A model generated the notes under the pieces. It was not told the origin of the DNA. It worked only from the letters and a program-made list of their open reading frames with translations, and made no database searches. The translations under genes were made by a program, and so were the position numbers. Below, in pieces: positions 35,802-44,096 of a stretch of 64,000 bases of DNA (the first letter of the stretch is position 1; each line of letters opens with the position of its first letter). This DNA comes from JADFOI01 sp965218935 (GTDB lineage: Bacteria > Acidobacteriota > UBA6911 > RPQK01 > JADFOI01). The stretch covers positions 186,001-250,000 of the forward strand of contig CBDCMH010000011.1 in NCBI GenBank assembly GCA_965218935.1, read 5' to 3'.

Positions 35802-36691
35802 TCAATCTACGAGGTTGTGGCACTGCCCTGGTCACCCCTTTTCAATCCGATACCCAGCTTGATCTGGAAGCCTACCGAAAACTGATCCGTTGGCAGCTGG
35901 ACTCGGGCGTCCACTTTCTGGTTCCCGCCGGAACCACCGGGGAGAGCGTCACTCTAAACGAAGAGGAATACCGTCAGGTGATCGGAACCTGTGTGAAAAC
36001 CGCGGCAGGTGCAGTCCCTGTGGTGGCAGGTGCCGGCACCAACAACACGACCCAGGCCATCCACCTGGCTAACATTGCCCAGCAAGAGGGGGCCGACGCC
36101 CTCCTGGCGGTAACTCCCTACTACAACAAACCGACCCAGGAAGGTCTTGTTCTTCATTTTAGTAAAATTGCCGAGTCGATCAGTTTGCCCGTCGTTCTTT
36201 ACAACGTACCGGGTCGTACCATCATTAACATCACAGCAGAAACTGCCCTTCGATTGGCCCAGGTCGACAGCATCATTGCCGTCAAGGAAGCCAGTGGAGA
36301 TCTGGGTCAAGTCATGCGGATCCTCAACCGCCGGCCTTCAGACTTTTTGGTTCTTTCCGGAGACGACAGCCTGACGTTCCCCATCATGGCCATGGGTGGG
36401 GAGGGCATCATCTCGGTGGCCAGTAACTTAATTCCAGCGGAAATGTCCCAAATGGTCGACCTGGCCCTTGACGGAAAATGGGAAGAGGCTCGTAAGATTC
36501 ACTATCGATTTCTCAATCTGATGGAGCTCAACTTCATCGAAACCAGCCCCATTCCCGTCAAGTATGCTCTCTCTCGCATGGGCAAGCTGGAAGAAGTCTA
36601 CCGGCTTCCGTTGTGTCCACTTAGCGCCCCCAGCAAGAAAGTGATGGATCACGAGCTGGACAAACTCAACCTGGTGAGTTCCGGTGATTGA
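35798..36691 (+). CDS. dapA: 4-hydroxy-tetrahydrodipicolinate synthase
   Basis: A 297-residue TIM-barrel aldolase condensing pyruvate with aspartate semialdehyde. Conserved features are GTALVTPF at the start, GTTGESVTL, the Tyr-bearing LYNVPGRT and the Schiff-base lysine in IIAVKEASGD. It starts within the dapB stop and ends eight bases inside the start of dapD, consistent with one polycistronic message. Lysine feedback is likely in this family, but regulatory residues were not checked. Confidence 0.96.
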   Translation: MINLRGCGTALVTPFQSDTQLDLEAYRKLIRWQLDSGVHFLVPAGTTGESVTLNEEEYRQVIGTCVKTAAGAVPVVAGAGTNNTTQAIHLANIAQQEGADALLAVTPYYNKPTQEGLVLHFSKIAESISLPVVLYNVPGRTIINITAETALRLAQVDSIIAVKEASGDLGQVMRILNRRPSDFLVLSGDDSLTFPIMAMGGEGIISVASNLIPAEMSQMVDLALDGKWEEARKIHYRFLNLMELNFIETSPIPVKYALSRMGKLEEVYRLPLCPLSAPSKKVMDHELDKLNLVSSGD

Positions 36692-37502
36692 GACCATTGA
36701 AGGGCTCTTTGAAAAGGATCGATTTGACGCCGAGGATAGGAACGCCCTCGAATCGTTTCTGGATCAACTGGACGAGGGAACTGTTCGTGCGGTCGCAAGG
36801 GTCGACGGGCAGTGGAAGGTCAACACCTGGGTCAAGAAAGGGATCCTGGTCGGATTTCGCATGGGGGTGCTGGCCGATCGATCCATTGATGAGAATTTTC
36901 GCTTCTTTGATAAAGACACCTTCCCCCTGAAGTCGCTTGCGCTCAGCTCCGGGGTCAGGATTGTTCCCGGTGGATCCGCCGTGCGGCGCGGAACCTTTGT
37001 CGCTGCAGGCGTGACCTGCATGCCTCCCATGTATATTAACGTCGGTGCTTACGTGGATGAGGGCACCATGGTGGATTCCCATGCCCTGGTTGGATCGTGT
37101 GCCCAGATCGGTAAGCGCGTTCACTTAAGCGCCGCCGCTCAGATCGGAGGGGTGCTGGAACCGGTGGGAGCCCTCCCCGTGATTATTGAAGACGAGGTCC
37201 TGGTGGGTGGGAATTGTGGAGTCTATGAGGGAACGATTGTGCGCAGCGGAGCGGTCCTGGCCGCGGGTGTCATTTTAACTCGGGGAACCCCGGTTTATGA
37301 TCTCACCCGAGAAACCGTGCTCCGGGGTAACGACGAGAACCCCCTTGAAATTCCCGAGGGTGCGGTGGTGGTGCCCGGAACTCGGCCCGTGTCTTCCGGC
37401 TATGGCAAGACTCAGGGACTCTCCCTGTACACCCCGATCATCGTGAAATACCGGGATCAAAAAACTGAGAAATCGGTCCAACTGGAAGACCGGCTCAGGT
37501 AG
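36684..37502 (+). CDS. dapD: tetrahydrodipicolinate N-succinyltransferase
   Basis: A 272-residue left-handed beta-helix acyltransferase (family length about 274) that succinylates tetrahydrodipicolinate. An N-terminal helical domain precedes hexapeptide repeats from about residue 95 (GTFVAAGVTCMPPMYINVGA, GTMVDSHALVGSCAQIGKRV). GTG is the start, placed eight bases before the dapA stop. Presence of dapD implies the succinylase route, so dapC and dapE should be elsewhere. Confidence 0.95.
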   Translation: MIETIEGLFEKDRFDAEDRNALESFLDQLDEGTVRAVARVDGQWKVNTWVKKGILVGFRMGVLADRSIDENFRFFDKDTFPLKSLALSSGVRIVPGGSAVRRGTFVAAGVTCMPPMYINVGAYVDEGTMVDSHALVGSCAQIGKRVHLSAAAQIGGVLEPVGALPVIIEDEVLVGGNCGVYEGTIVRSGAVLAAGVILTRGTPVYDLTRETVLRGNDENPLEIPEGAVVVPGTRPVSSGYGKTQGLSLYTPIIVKYRDQKTEKSVQLEDRLR

Positions 37503-37536
37503 AAGACACGACAAATCACCGTTCATCATTCACCAT

Positions 37537-38352
37537 TCAGGAAAGTTCCATTTGAACCTTTTCCCCGCGCTCAACACCCAGAATGTCAGCAGCCCTTTGT
37601 GTGTGTGCCGCAATTTCATAGTAGCCGCTGCTGCCTAGAAGCGCGAAAATCTCTCCTGGAGCAGCTTCGGCATAATAGCTGTAGTGGCGGGTGATTTCCT
37701 GACCATTGATAAGAAACTTGGGAGTACCCTCCTTGCTCCCCAGTAGCTCAGAGACATTCTGGCTAGAGATGCTGGTGATGACGTTTCCAAATTTGTCCAC
37801 ATGAATGACCATGCCTTCGATCCGATCTTCTTCCACTCTTTGTACGGGCAAAACGGTTGCGCCCGCGTAATCTTCGATTTCCTCACCGAACTTTTCGAGT
37901 TCCGTTCCCAACGCCAGCCACGCGGCCACAGGACTGAAGGCGTCGCGACCGTGAAAGGTGGGTGAGACCTTCCCCCGCAAGTAGAGCTGGGATTCGATGG
38001 AAATGACTTTCTTGACCGGTTCTCGATTGTAGACAAAGGAAAAGACGCCATTATCAGGACCCACGAAGTAATGGTCGGGCGTTGCGACGATAATTCCCCG
38101 ACGCTCCGAGCCGACTCCCGGATCGACCACAGCGACGTGGACACTCTTGGGAGGGAAGTAGGGGTAGGTGCAAAGAAGCGTAAAGGCACCCTCGAGCACG
38201 TCATGAGATCGGATATCGTGGGTGATGTCCACCAGGCAGGCATCCCGGCAGATGTCCAGGATAACCCCCTTCATGGCGGCAACGTAGTACCCTTCCCCAA
38301 AATCCGTGATCAGCGTGATAATGGGTCTCCCCTTTTTTTCCTCTCCCGGCAT
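37537..38352 (-). CDS. SAM hydroxide adenosyltransferase (DUF62 family)
   Basis: A 271-residue protein of the chlorinase/fluorinase superfamily. The N-terminal ITLITDFGEGYYVAAMKGV, the catalytic-type DITHDIRSHDVLEGAF, the VDPGVGSERRGI loop and FVGPDNGVFSFV match the bacterial and archaeal members that split S-adenosylmethionine to adenosine and methionine with hydroxide. Halide-binding features of true chlorinases are not apparent. It is divergent from the broken DUF72 gene with only 34 bases between starts. Confidence 0.93.
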   Translation of the reverse strand: MPGEEKKGRPIITLITDFGEGYYVAAMKGVILDICRDACLVDITHDIRSHDVLEGAFTLLCTYPYFPPKSVHVAVVDPGVGSERRGIIVATPDHYFVGPDNGVFSFVYNREPVKKVISIESQLYLRGKVSPTFHGRDAFSPVAAWLALGTELEKFGEEIEDYAGATVLPVQRVEEDRIEGMVIHVDKFGNVITSISSQNVSELLGSKEGTPKFLINGQEITRHYSYYAEAAPGEIFALLGSSGYYEIAAHTQRAADILGVERGEKVQMELS

Positions 38353-38386
38353 AACCTCTACTATATGATAACACTAGAGCCTCAAG

Positions 38387-39232
38387 ATGATCCGCATTGG
38401 GCCGGCAGGCTGGAGTTACCGCGACTGGGAGGGAGTCGTATATCCCAAGCAGCCGCGGCTCGATCAGCTGCAATACCTTTCTCAATTCTTCACCACGATA
38501 GAGATCAACAGCACCTTCTATCGACCGCCCAGTCCAAAGACTGGGGAAAGCTGGGTTCGACGCACCGAACATAGCCCCGATTTTCGATTTACGGTAAAAC
38601 TCGGACAGAACTTTACCCACCGGCGGGAGGAGATGAAACCCGCTGAGGTCAGGCAATGGAAGGAAGGGGTGAGTCCCCTTCTTGAGGCTGGTAGACTCGG
38701 AGCGGTGCTGGTTCAGTTCCCCTGGTCCTTCAAAAACGAGCACCCGTCACGGGAGTAGCTGGCAAGGTTGGTTGAGAAATTTCCCGAGATGCCTCTGGTC
38801 GTCGAGTTTCGTCACGGATCGTGGGATCAGCCGGAGGTACTGGACTTTCTGCGCCAGCTCGGGGTTGGAATTTGCGGCATCGATCAGCCGCTGATCAGCC
38901 ACAGTCTTCCCCCCCACTCCGATATCACTTCAGACGTGGGTTACTTTCGCTTGCATGGACGCAACTACGACAACTGGTTTCGCCGGGAGGCGGGACGGGA
39001 TGAGCGTTACAACTATCTCTACAGCACCGAAGAGCTCAACCAGCAAATCGATCTTGTCAGCACTATCCAAGAGAAGGTGGAAGAGGTCTATGTGATCTAC
39101 AACAACCACTTCCAGGGACAAGCAGTGGTCAACGCGCTTCAGCTTCGGTATCGCTTGGAGGGCCGGGTGGAGCAGATCCCTGATCCTCTCTTGCAGGCCT
39201 ATCCCCAGGTCGGCCGGCTTCTTGAAGTTTGA
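38387..39232 (+). pseudogene. DUF72 gene interrupted by an in-frame stop
   Basis: The two parts are in the same frame and together make one DUF72 protein of about 280 residues. The N-part (MIRIGPAGWSYRDWEGVVYP to NEHPSRE) ends at TAG 38756-38758, and the C-part resumes directly as LARLVEKFPEMPLVVEFRHG. No bases are missing, so a single substitution (for instance TGG to TAG) explains it. It is expected to be non-functional unless the stop is suppressed. An intact paralogue lies at 54.2 kb. DUF72 proteins are TIM-barrel-like with unknown role. The gene ends directly against the cysteine desulfurase gene. Confidence 0.85.
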
Positions 39233-40396
39233 CTATCCCGCCCTGTACAGAGGGGAAACCTCCCGCATCCGTTCCACGATCTTCGGCAGAATGCTTAAGA
39301 CGTGTTCAATCTCTTCGCCGCTATTCATTCGGCTCAAACTGAAACGGATGGCCGACTTATGCAGCTTGGCATTGCCTCCCAGAGCGGTCAGAACGTGTGA
39401 AGGTTCCACGGTCCCCGAGGAGCAGGCCGAACCCGTGGAAACCGCTACCCCTTGAAAATCAAGGGAGATCAGCAGGGCCTCCCCTTCGATGGCACGGAAG
39501 CTGATATTGGTCAAGTGCGGAATTCTGCGGGTTTTCGATCCGTTTACCGCAGTACCGGGAATGTTCTCGAGGATTCCCTTCTCCAACCGGTCCCGCAGTT
39601 CTTTCACTCGAGTCCCCAGGTCCTTGAGTCCCTCACCGGCCAGTTCAGCCGACCGTCCCAGACCAACGATGCCGGGCACGTTTACGGTGCCGGCCCGCCG
39701 GCTGCGCTCATGGGACCCTCCATAGAGCAGGGGGTCCATCTGCACTCCAGACTTTATATAGAGCGCGCCCACCCCCTTGGGCCCGTGGAATTTATGGGCG
39801 GATAGGGAGAGTAAATCAACACCCAACTCCTTCACATTCACGGGAATCTTGGCCACGGTCTGGACGGCATCGGTGTGAAATAGTACCTTCTTCTCCTGTG
39901 CCAGGGCCGCCATCTCCTGAATGGGTTGAATCACCCCGATCTCGCTGTTGGCGTGCATGATCGAGATGAGTGTGGTTTCCTCCTCAATAGCTTTCTCCAA
40001 CCGATCCAGAGAAATCATCCCCTCCCGATCCACCCGCAGGCAGGTCACCCGAAAGCCTTCCTTTTCCAGTTGCTCACAGGTTTGCAGGACGGCCGAGTGC
40101 TCCGTGACGGCGGTGATGATGTGATTGCCCCGTGACCGGTGATGGGTGACCACTCCACGAAGCGCCATATTATCGGACTCCGTGCCCCCGCTGGTAAACA
40201 CAATCTCATTGGGCCGGGCTCCGATCAGCTCGGCGACCTGGCGGCGGGCATTCTCAACCGCCGCATTGGCCTTCTGGCCATAGGTATGAATCGAGGAAGC
40301 GTTCCCGAAATCCTCCAAGTAATGAGGCTTCATGGCCTCAAAAACCAGGGGATCCAGCGGCGTGGTGGCATTGTTGTCCAGATAGACTTGCTGCAT
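39233..40396 (-). CDS. cysteine desulfurase (NifS/IscS family)
   Basis: A 387-residue PLP enzyme that takes sulfur from cysteine for Fe-S clusters and thio-modification. The start MQQVYLDNNATTPLDPLV is typical, the PLP lysine is in SLSAHKFHGPKGVGALY, and the persulfide Cys sits in STGSACSSGTVEPSHVL. Length fits the NifS-type class. No scaffold or Fe-S regulator gene is adjacent. It is divergent from Hsp20 and shares a spacer with it. Confidence 0.94.
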   Translation of the reverse strand: MQQVYLDNNATTPLDPLVFEAMKPHYLEDFGNASSIHTYGQKANAAVENARRQVAELIGARPNEIVFTSGGTESDNMALRGVVTHHRSRGNHIITAVTEHSAVLQTCEQLEKEGFRVTCLRVDREGMISLDRLEKAIEEETTLISIMHANSEIGVIQPIQEMAALAQEKKVLFHTDAVQTVAKIPVNVKELGVDLLSLSAHKFHGPKGVGALYIKSGVQMDPLLYGGSHERSRRAGTVNVPGIVGLGRSAELAGEGLKDLGTRVKELRDRLEKGILENIPGTAVNGSKTRRIPHLTNISFRAIEGEALLISLDFQGVAVSTGSACSSGTVEPSHVLTALGGNAKLHKSAIRFSLSRMNSGEEIEHVLSILPKIVERMREVSPLYRAG

Positions 40397-40477
40397 GCTG
40401 GATCGATCATATCATCTCCAAACTTGACCCAACAACTGCAGCTGCAACGCCAGCATTTTCCAGGGAAGAAGCACACC

Positions 40478-40506
40478 TTGACAGCCCGACAAGTCCATCT
40501 TATATA
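40478..40506 (+). promoter_or_regulatory. consensus promoter for Hsp20
   Basis: TTGACA (40478-40483) and TATATA (40501-40506) with an exact 17-base spacer. The leader of about 135 bases contains a perfect inverted repeat ACTGGTTGA (40516-40524) / TCAACCAGT (40561-40569). Confidence 0.7.
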
Positions 40507-40647
40507 TCTAGCAGGACTGGTTGATGGAAGAGATAAGTTGCTTGAGATCAATAAATTAAGTCAACCAGTGAGGAGAAATGTGAACTGCGCGGAACACAGA
40601 AAGAAAAACACGCTGTCTGTTATTTTAAACAACGGAGGTAAGGAAAA

Positions 40648-41085
40648 ATGCAATTAGTAAGGTTTAATCCCTTTGGAGAATTAAGGACAATGAGTGGGCT
40701 ATTTAACGACACTTTTGACCGCTTTTTCGAGGACACGGACACCCGATTGACGAATAGGACGTGGTCTCCTTCCGTCGATGTTTCCGAGACCGAGAACGAG
40801 ATCATCTTTACCGCTGAGTTTCCTGGATTTGAGAAGGACGAGATTGACATCTCCGTCAACGAAGGTCGCCTGATCATCAGCGGTGAAAGACAATTCACAG
40901 AGGAAAAGGAAACCAAGCATCATCGAGTCGAACGCTGGTATGGAAAATTCTGTCGCAGCTTCCTGTTGCCGAAATCCGCGGATGCTGGAAAGATCTCAGC
41001 CAATCTCAAGAACGGGGTGCTGACGGTCACCATGCCCAAGAAGGAGGAAGCCAAGCCGCGCCAGATCACTGTTTCGGTGAACTGA
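40648..41085 (+). CDS. Hsp20/alpha-crystallin small heat-shock protein
   Basis: A 145-residue chaperone. The alpha-crystallin domain runs from about residue 43 (WSPSVDVSETENEIIFTAEF) to the end, with the conserved LPKSADAGKISANLKNGVLT and terminal ITVSV. The N-terminal region (MQLVRFNPFGELRTMSGLF) is the usual flexible oligomerisation arm. GGAGGTAAGG precedes the start. A strong promoter and long structured leader suggest heat- or RNA-structure-based control. Terminator downstream. Confidence 0.96.
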   Translation: MQLVRFNPFGELRTMSGLFNDTFDRFFEDTDTRLTNRTWSPSVDVSETENEIIFTAEFPGFEKDEIDISVNEGRLIISGERQFTEEKETKHHRVERWYGKFCRSFLLPKSADAGKISANLKNGVLTVTMPKKEEAKPRQITVSVN

Positions 41086-41137
41086 TCTCAGCAACGGTCC
41101 CCAGCCGGACAGGCTTGGGACGCGAGCGTTGATCCAA

Positions 41138-41167
41138 GGGTGGGAGCCCCTCTCCCACCCTTTTTTT
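41138..41167 (+). terminator. intrinsic terminator after Hsp20
   Basis: GGGTGGGAG and CTCCCACCC form a nine-bp GC-rich stem with a short loop followed by seven T residues. Confidence 0.9.
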
Positions 41168-41177
41168 GTGTCCCCCT

Positions 41178-41205
41178 TAGCCCGGACCATGCCTAACCCG
41201 GGCTA
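41178..41205. repeat. dispersed palindromic repeat (REP-like), paired copy
   Basis: TAGCCCGGACCATG followed at once by its approximate reverse complement ending CCCGGGCTA. Same family as copies at 4457, 32,999, 45,332, 45,528 and 58,356. Confidence 0.6.
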
Positions 41206-41583
41206 TTCCAAGGCAATCACATCAATTTCCACATCCACTCCTTTGGGCAAACCGGCGGCTTGAACCGTGCTTCGCGCAGGCGGGACCTCTCCGTTGAAAT
41301 AGGTCGCGTAGATCTCGTTCATGGGTTCAAAATCGTGGAGATCTTGAAGATACACCGTACACTTGACCGCTTTGTCCAGCGATGAACCCGCCGCTTCCAG
41401 GAGAGTCTTGAGATTCTCCAGGGTTTGTCGAACCTGGTCCTGAATGGAGCCTCCAACGATTTCTCCCGTCCGGGGGTTCAAAGGAATTTGTCCGGAAGCG
41501 AAGATCAACCCGTTGGCCCGAACGGCGGGTGAATAGGGTCCTACGGGAGGGGCCCCCTTGTCGGCATCAATACGTTCTTTCAT
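41203..41583 (-). CDS. RidA family enamine/imine deaminase
   Basis: A 126-residue protein of the YjgF/YER057c/UK114 (RidA) family, which hydrolyses reactive enamines made by PLP enzymes. Signature regions are ASGQIPLNPRTGEIVGGSIQ and the final ARSTVQAAGLPKGVDVEIDV with the conserved Arg. GAGGT precedes the ATG. It sits between Hsp20 and tRNA-Phe, and its end overlaps a REP-like repeat. Confidence 0.95.
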   Translation of the reverse strand: MKERIDADKGAPPVGPYSPAVRANGLIFASGQIPLNPRTGEIVGGSIQDQVRQTLENLKTLLEAAGSSLDKAVKCTVYLQDLHDFEPMNEIYATYFNGEVPPARSTVQAAGLPKGVDVEIDVIALE

Positions 41584-41641
41584 TTTGACCTCTTATCTTC
41601 TGTCGCTTGTCCCCTTCTGGTAGAATACAGCCTTCTTCAGC

Positions 41642-41714
<73 letters not shown>

Positions 41715-42166
41715 CACCGACTTTTTCAATCACTTACAGTTCAGATAATTTGGCTAACTCTACGCCGGTACCCTGAGCGGCTATTGCTCAGTCTTCGCTT
41801 TCTCAGAACGGTTGCTAGCAGCTCACTACTACAGACTTCTGTCCCCATTACTCGTTCATTGCCCGTTCATCGCTAATGTCAACGTAGCATTGAAAGGCAG
41901 TACCGTCCAGGGTCTCGAATTGGGCAGGTGGTATTACTGGCTACGGCTCTTTTTCCAACCCGTCTTCATGATCTGGGCGCTGTTTGTTGCGGGTGTCCTT
42001 TGGAGTAAAGAGGCTAAGTAACTCTTTATCCCGCACGACCGCGCCCATCATCCCGCCGAGGGTTGAAGATTCCAACGGGTGACTCGACTACAAGTAAAAG
42101 CGGTCTTGGGGAGGTATCGAGGATACAGGGATATCTAGCAGCTCTTGGAGGAAAGGAGCGAGACAG
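41715..42166. other. gene-free region after tRNA-Phe
   Basis: A 69-codon plus-strand frame (41812-42021) has one hydrophobic segment (FFQPVFMIWALFVAGVLW) but no recognised family and no ribosome site. It may be a remnant. Nothing else seen. Confidence 0.35.
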
Positions 42167-42526
42167 TCAGGCCCGCTTCACATCAAAGAGGACGGCGAAT
42201 CCCCATTTTTGCTCAGGTAAGAAATCGATCCGGAGAACCGTTCCCGTTGCGTTTATAATGAGTTCCGATTCCTTCCCGTCAGGAGGCCACTGGAGCAACA
42301 GCTTCACATGATCACCGATTGCAGGACTCGTATCTGACATGAAATAACCACCGGCAGCACTGATGTCTTTCGTTTGAACCGCTCTCTCCACCTTTTTCCC
42401 CTGAATCTCGAGAGTGACCGTCCCCGTTAAGGGTAAACCCAGACGGGTAACGGCTCTTCTCTCAGTCTCGGGCAAGGTCGAGAAGAGGATGGAACGGTTA
42501 AGGGATCTCATGCTACGGCGAATCAA
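42167..42526 (-). CDS. PilZ-domain protein
   Basis: About 119 residues with the c-di-GMP-binding motifs of PilZ: RRAVTRLGLPL near the start and DISAAGGYF. The start is best placed at TTG 42526, preceded by AGGAGGAG. A GTG eight codons earlier has that ribosome site inside its coding sequence. It may serve motility, adhesion or exopolysaccharide control as a small c-di-GMP receiver. It is followed upstream by a PAS protein on the same strand. Confidence 0.85.
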   Translation of the reverse strand: MIRRSMRSLNRSILFSTLPETERRAVTRLGLPLTGTVTLEIQGKKVERAVQTKDISAAGGYFMSDTSPAIGDHVKLLLQWPPDGKESELIINATGTVLRIDFLPEQKWGFAVLFDVKRA

Positions 42527-42671
42527 AGTTTTCTCCTCCTGTTCGTTCACCCCTATGATGGATGACCGGATTCAGAGGGTTGGTGACAACTGTCACCGCA
42601 TCAGGCCAAACATGAGCCGTAACTTCGCTTCCAATCGGCTCCTGCAGCTTGAGGGGAGATGGTGCGGTCCG

Positions 42672-43343
42672 CTAGAGGAAGGTTTCGGCTCGCTCACGCT
42701 CGGTAATATCGCGAGAAATGCCCTCAGTAGCGATCCAATTGCCAGCCTCATCATAAACCGGCACATGCACGCTTTCACACCAAATCACTCTGCCATCCTT
42801 ACGAATCCAGCGGTGAGTCACATTTTCTGGATAAGGGTTTTGGAGGACTGACTCCAGTTTCGTCTTATCCTCAGGATGGATGATCTTTAAAGCCAGCTGG
42901 GGATCGGCATAAAACTCCTCGGGTGTGTAGCCGAGTATGTCCCTGACCACTGGGTTGATGTACTCACAGCCGGGTGGATTACGCCGGTAGCGATAAATCA
43001 GGTCTTTGGCATTCTCAATCAACTCACGAAAGTGGATCCCAGTCTGCTGCAGTTCCCTCTCGGGAGGCTCCTGCTGGAGCCCGTCGTCGCTCAGCTCCTG
43101 CTTGATCAACTCAACGGTTACTTTGTCAATCGCCTCCTTGACATATCGCTCTGTGAGTACATTTCTCCGCCGGACTTTTCCGATAGCGTACCGGAAGAGA
43201 GTGGTATGAGAGGGACCCTCCTGACCCATCACTCGATGAAATTCGCGGCACATTCTTTCCCAACTCCAGGAAGTCCTCTTTTTGAGGCGGAGCAGTCTCT
43301 TAGGGAGTGATTCCTGTCTTGGCACGTCCTTCTTCCCTTTCAT
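42672..43343 (-). CDS. PAS protein with helical N-domain and no output domain
   Basis: A 223-residue protein. Residues 1-95 are basic and helical, with a helix-turn-helix-like part (SWERMCREFHRVMGQEGPS). A single PAS domain with PAC end follows (HFRELIENAKDLIYRYRRNP; EYINPVVRDILGYTPEEFY; RWIRKDGRVIWCESV). The chain stops right after DITERERAETFL, where a kinase, GGDEF or second PAS domain normally continues. It may be a truncated sensor or a DNA-binding PAS regulator. Located next to a PilZ gene. Confidence 0.72.
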   Translation of the reverse strand: MKGKKDVPRQESLPKRLLRLKKRTSWSWERMCREFHRVMGQEGPSHTTLFRYAIGKVRRRNVLTERYVKEAIDKVTVELIKQELSDDGLQQEPPERELQQTGIHFRELIENAKDLIYRYRRNPPGCEYINPVVRDILGYTPEEFYADPQLALKIIHPEDKTKLESVLQNPYPENVTHRWIRKDGRVIWCESVHVPVYDEAGNWIATEGISRDITERERAETFL

Positions 43344-43525
43344 TTCAACAAAGTACGGATGCGGTTCCCGTCCACATTGAGGGGTATGGTTCGGGTAAGA
43401 CCCACGAGAACCGCACCCCTTATCCTATAAGCAAACCAAGGGGCTGTAAACTGTCAACTTTGACAGTCCCTACGAATAAAAATGGACGGCTTTAATGGGC
43501 AATAGGAAGGCCTCATCCAAGGAAC

Positions 43526-44011
43526 TTAGCTCGTTTCCCCCGGAGGTGGGGAGTTGGTGTTCCAGATCAGGCGTGCCAGCTTCCAAGAGCCATCCACCTG
43601 GCGCTGACAAATAACGATGTACTTGCCTTCATTCTCGATCACTTCACCCCCCTCTTTGGGGGTCAGCTTAACCGTGTAGGTACCCCGGCCAAATGCCCAG
43701 TCCCCTGCCACTTCAAGTTCCTGGAAGGTGGTGCTGTGTTCGCCCGTAAACCGAGCAAAGGTGCCCTCATACAGGGACTGGATGGCTTCCTGACCTGTAA
43801 GGATCGCAGCATCGGGTGGCAACAGCATGCCATCGGTGGCAAAAAGCCCGGTCAGCGCGGCTGTATCTCCAGCGTTGTAAGCATCACTGAATCCCTGACC
43901 GAGGTCATTGATGGCCTGAAGATCGGCTTCAGTGGTACTTGCCTCTTCCACGACGGCTGGCGCACAAGCAGCAATGAAGATTAAGGAACACAAAGTTAGG
44001 TGAAATTTCAT
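43526..44011 (-). CDS. lipoprotein with SnoaL/DUF4440-like fold
   Basis: A 161-residue protein starting at ATG 44011, which has a strong GGAGGAGG site. The signal peptide ends in a lipobox (IAAC), predicting attachment to the membrane. The mature part resembles NTF2-like DUF4440/SnoaL proteins (SDAYNAGDTAALTGLFATDG; GEAIQSLYEGTF-type helix; ending DGSWKLARLIWN). No catalytic residues can be assigned. It stands 85 bases upstream of MsrAB on the same strand, but orientation makes MsrAB the upstream gene. Confidence 0.82.
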   Translation of the reverse strand: MKFHLTLCSLIFIAACAPAVVEEASTTEADLQAINDLGQGFSDAYNAGDTAALTGLFATDGMLLPPDAAILTGQEAIQSLYEGTFARFTGEHSTTFQELEVAGDWAFGRGTYTVKLTPKEGGEVIENEGKYIVICQRQVDGSWKLARLIWNTNSPPPGETS

Positions 44012-44096
44012 CGGCCTCCTCCTTTTTGGTGCGACTTCGAGAGGAAGAATATCACCTGGAGGAAGGGCTGCCAAGGAGGCATCGCTCCGGCTCTAA

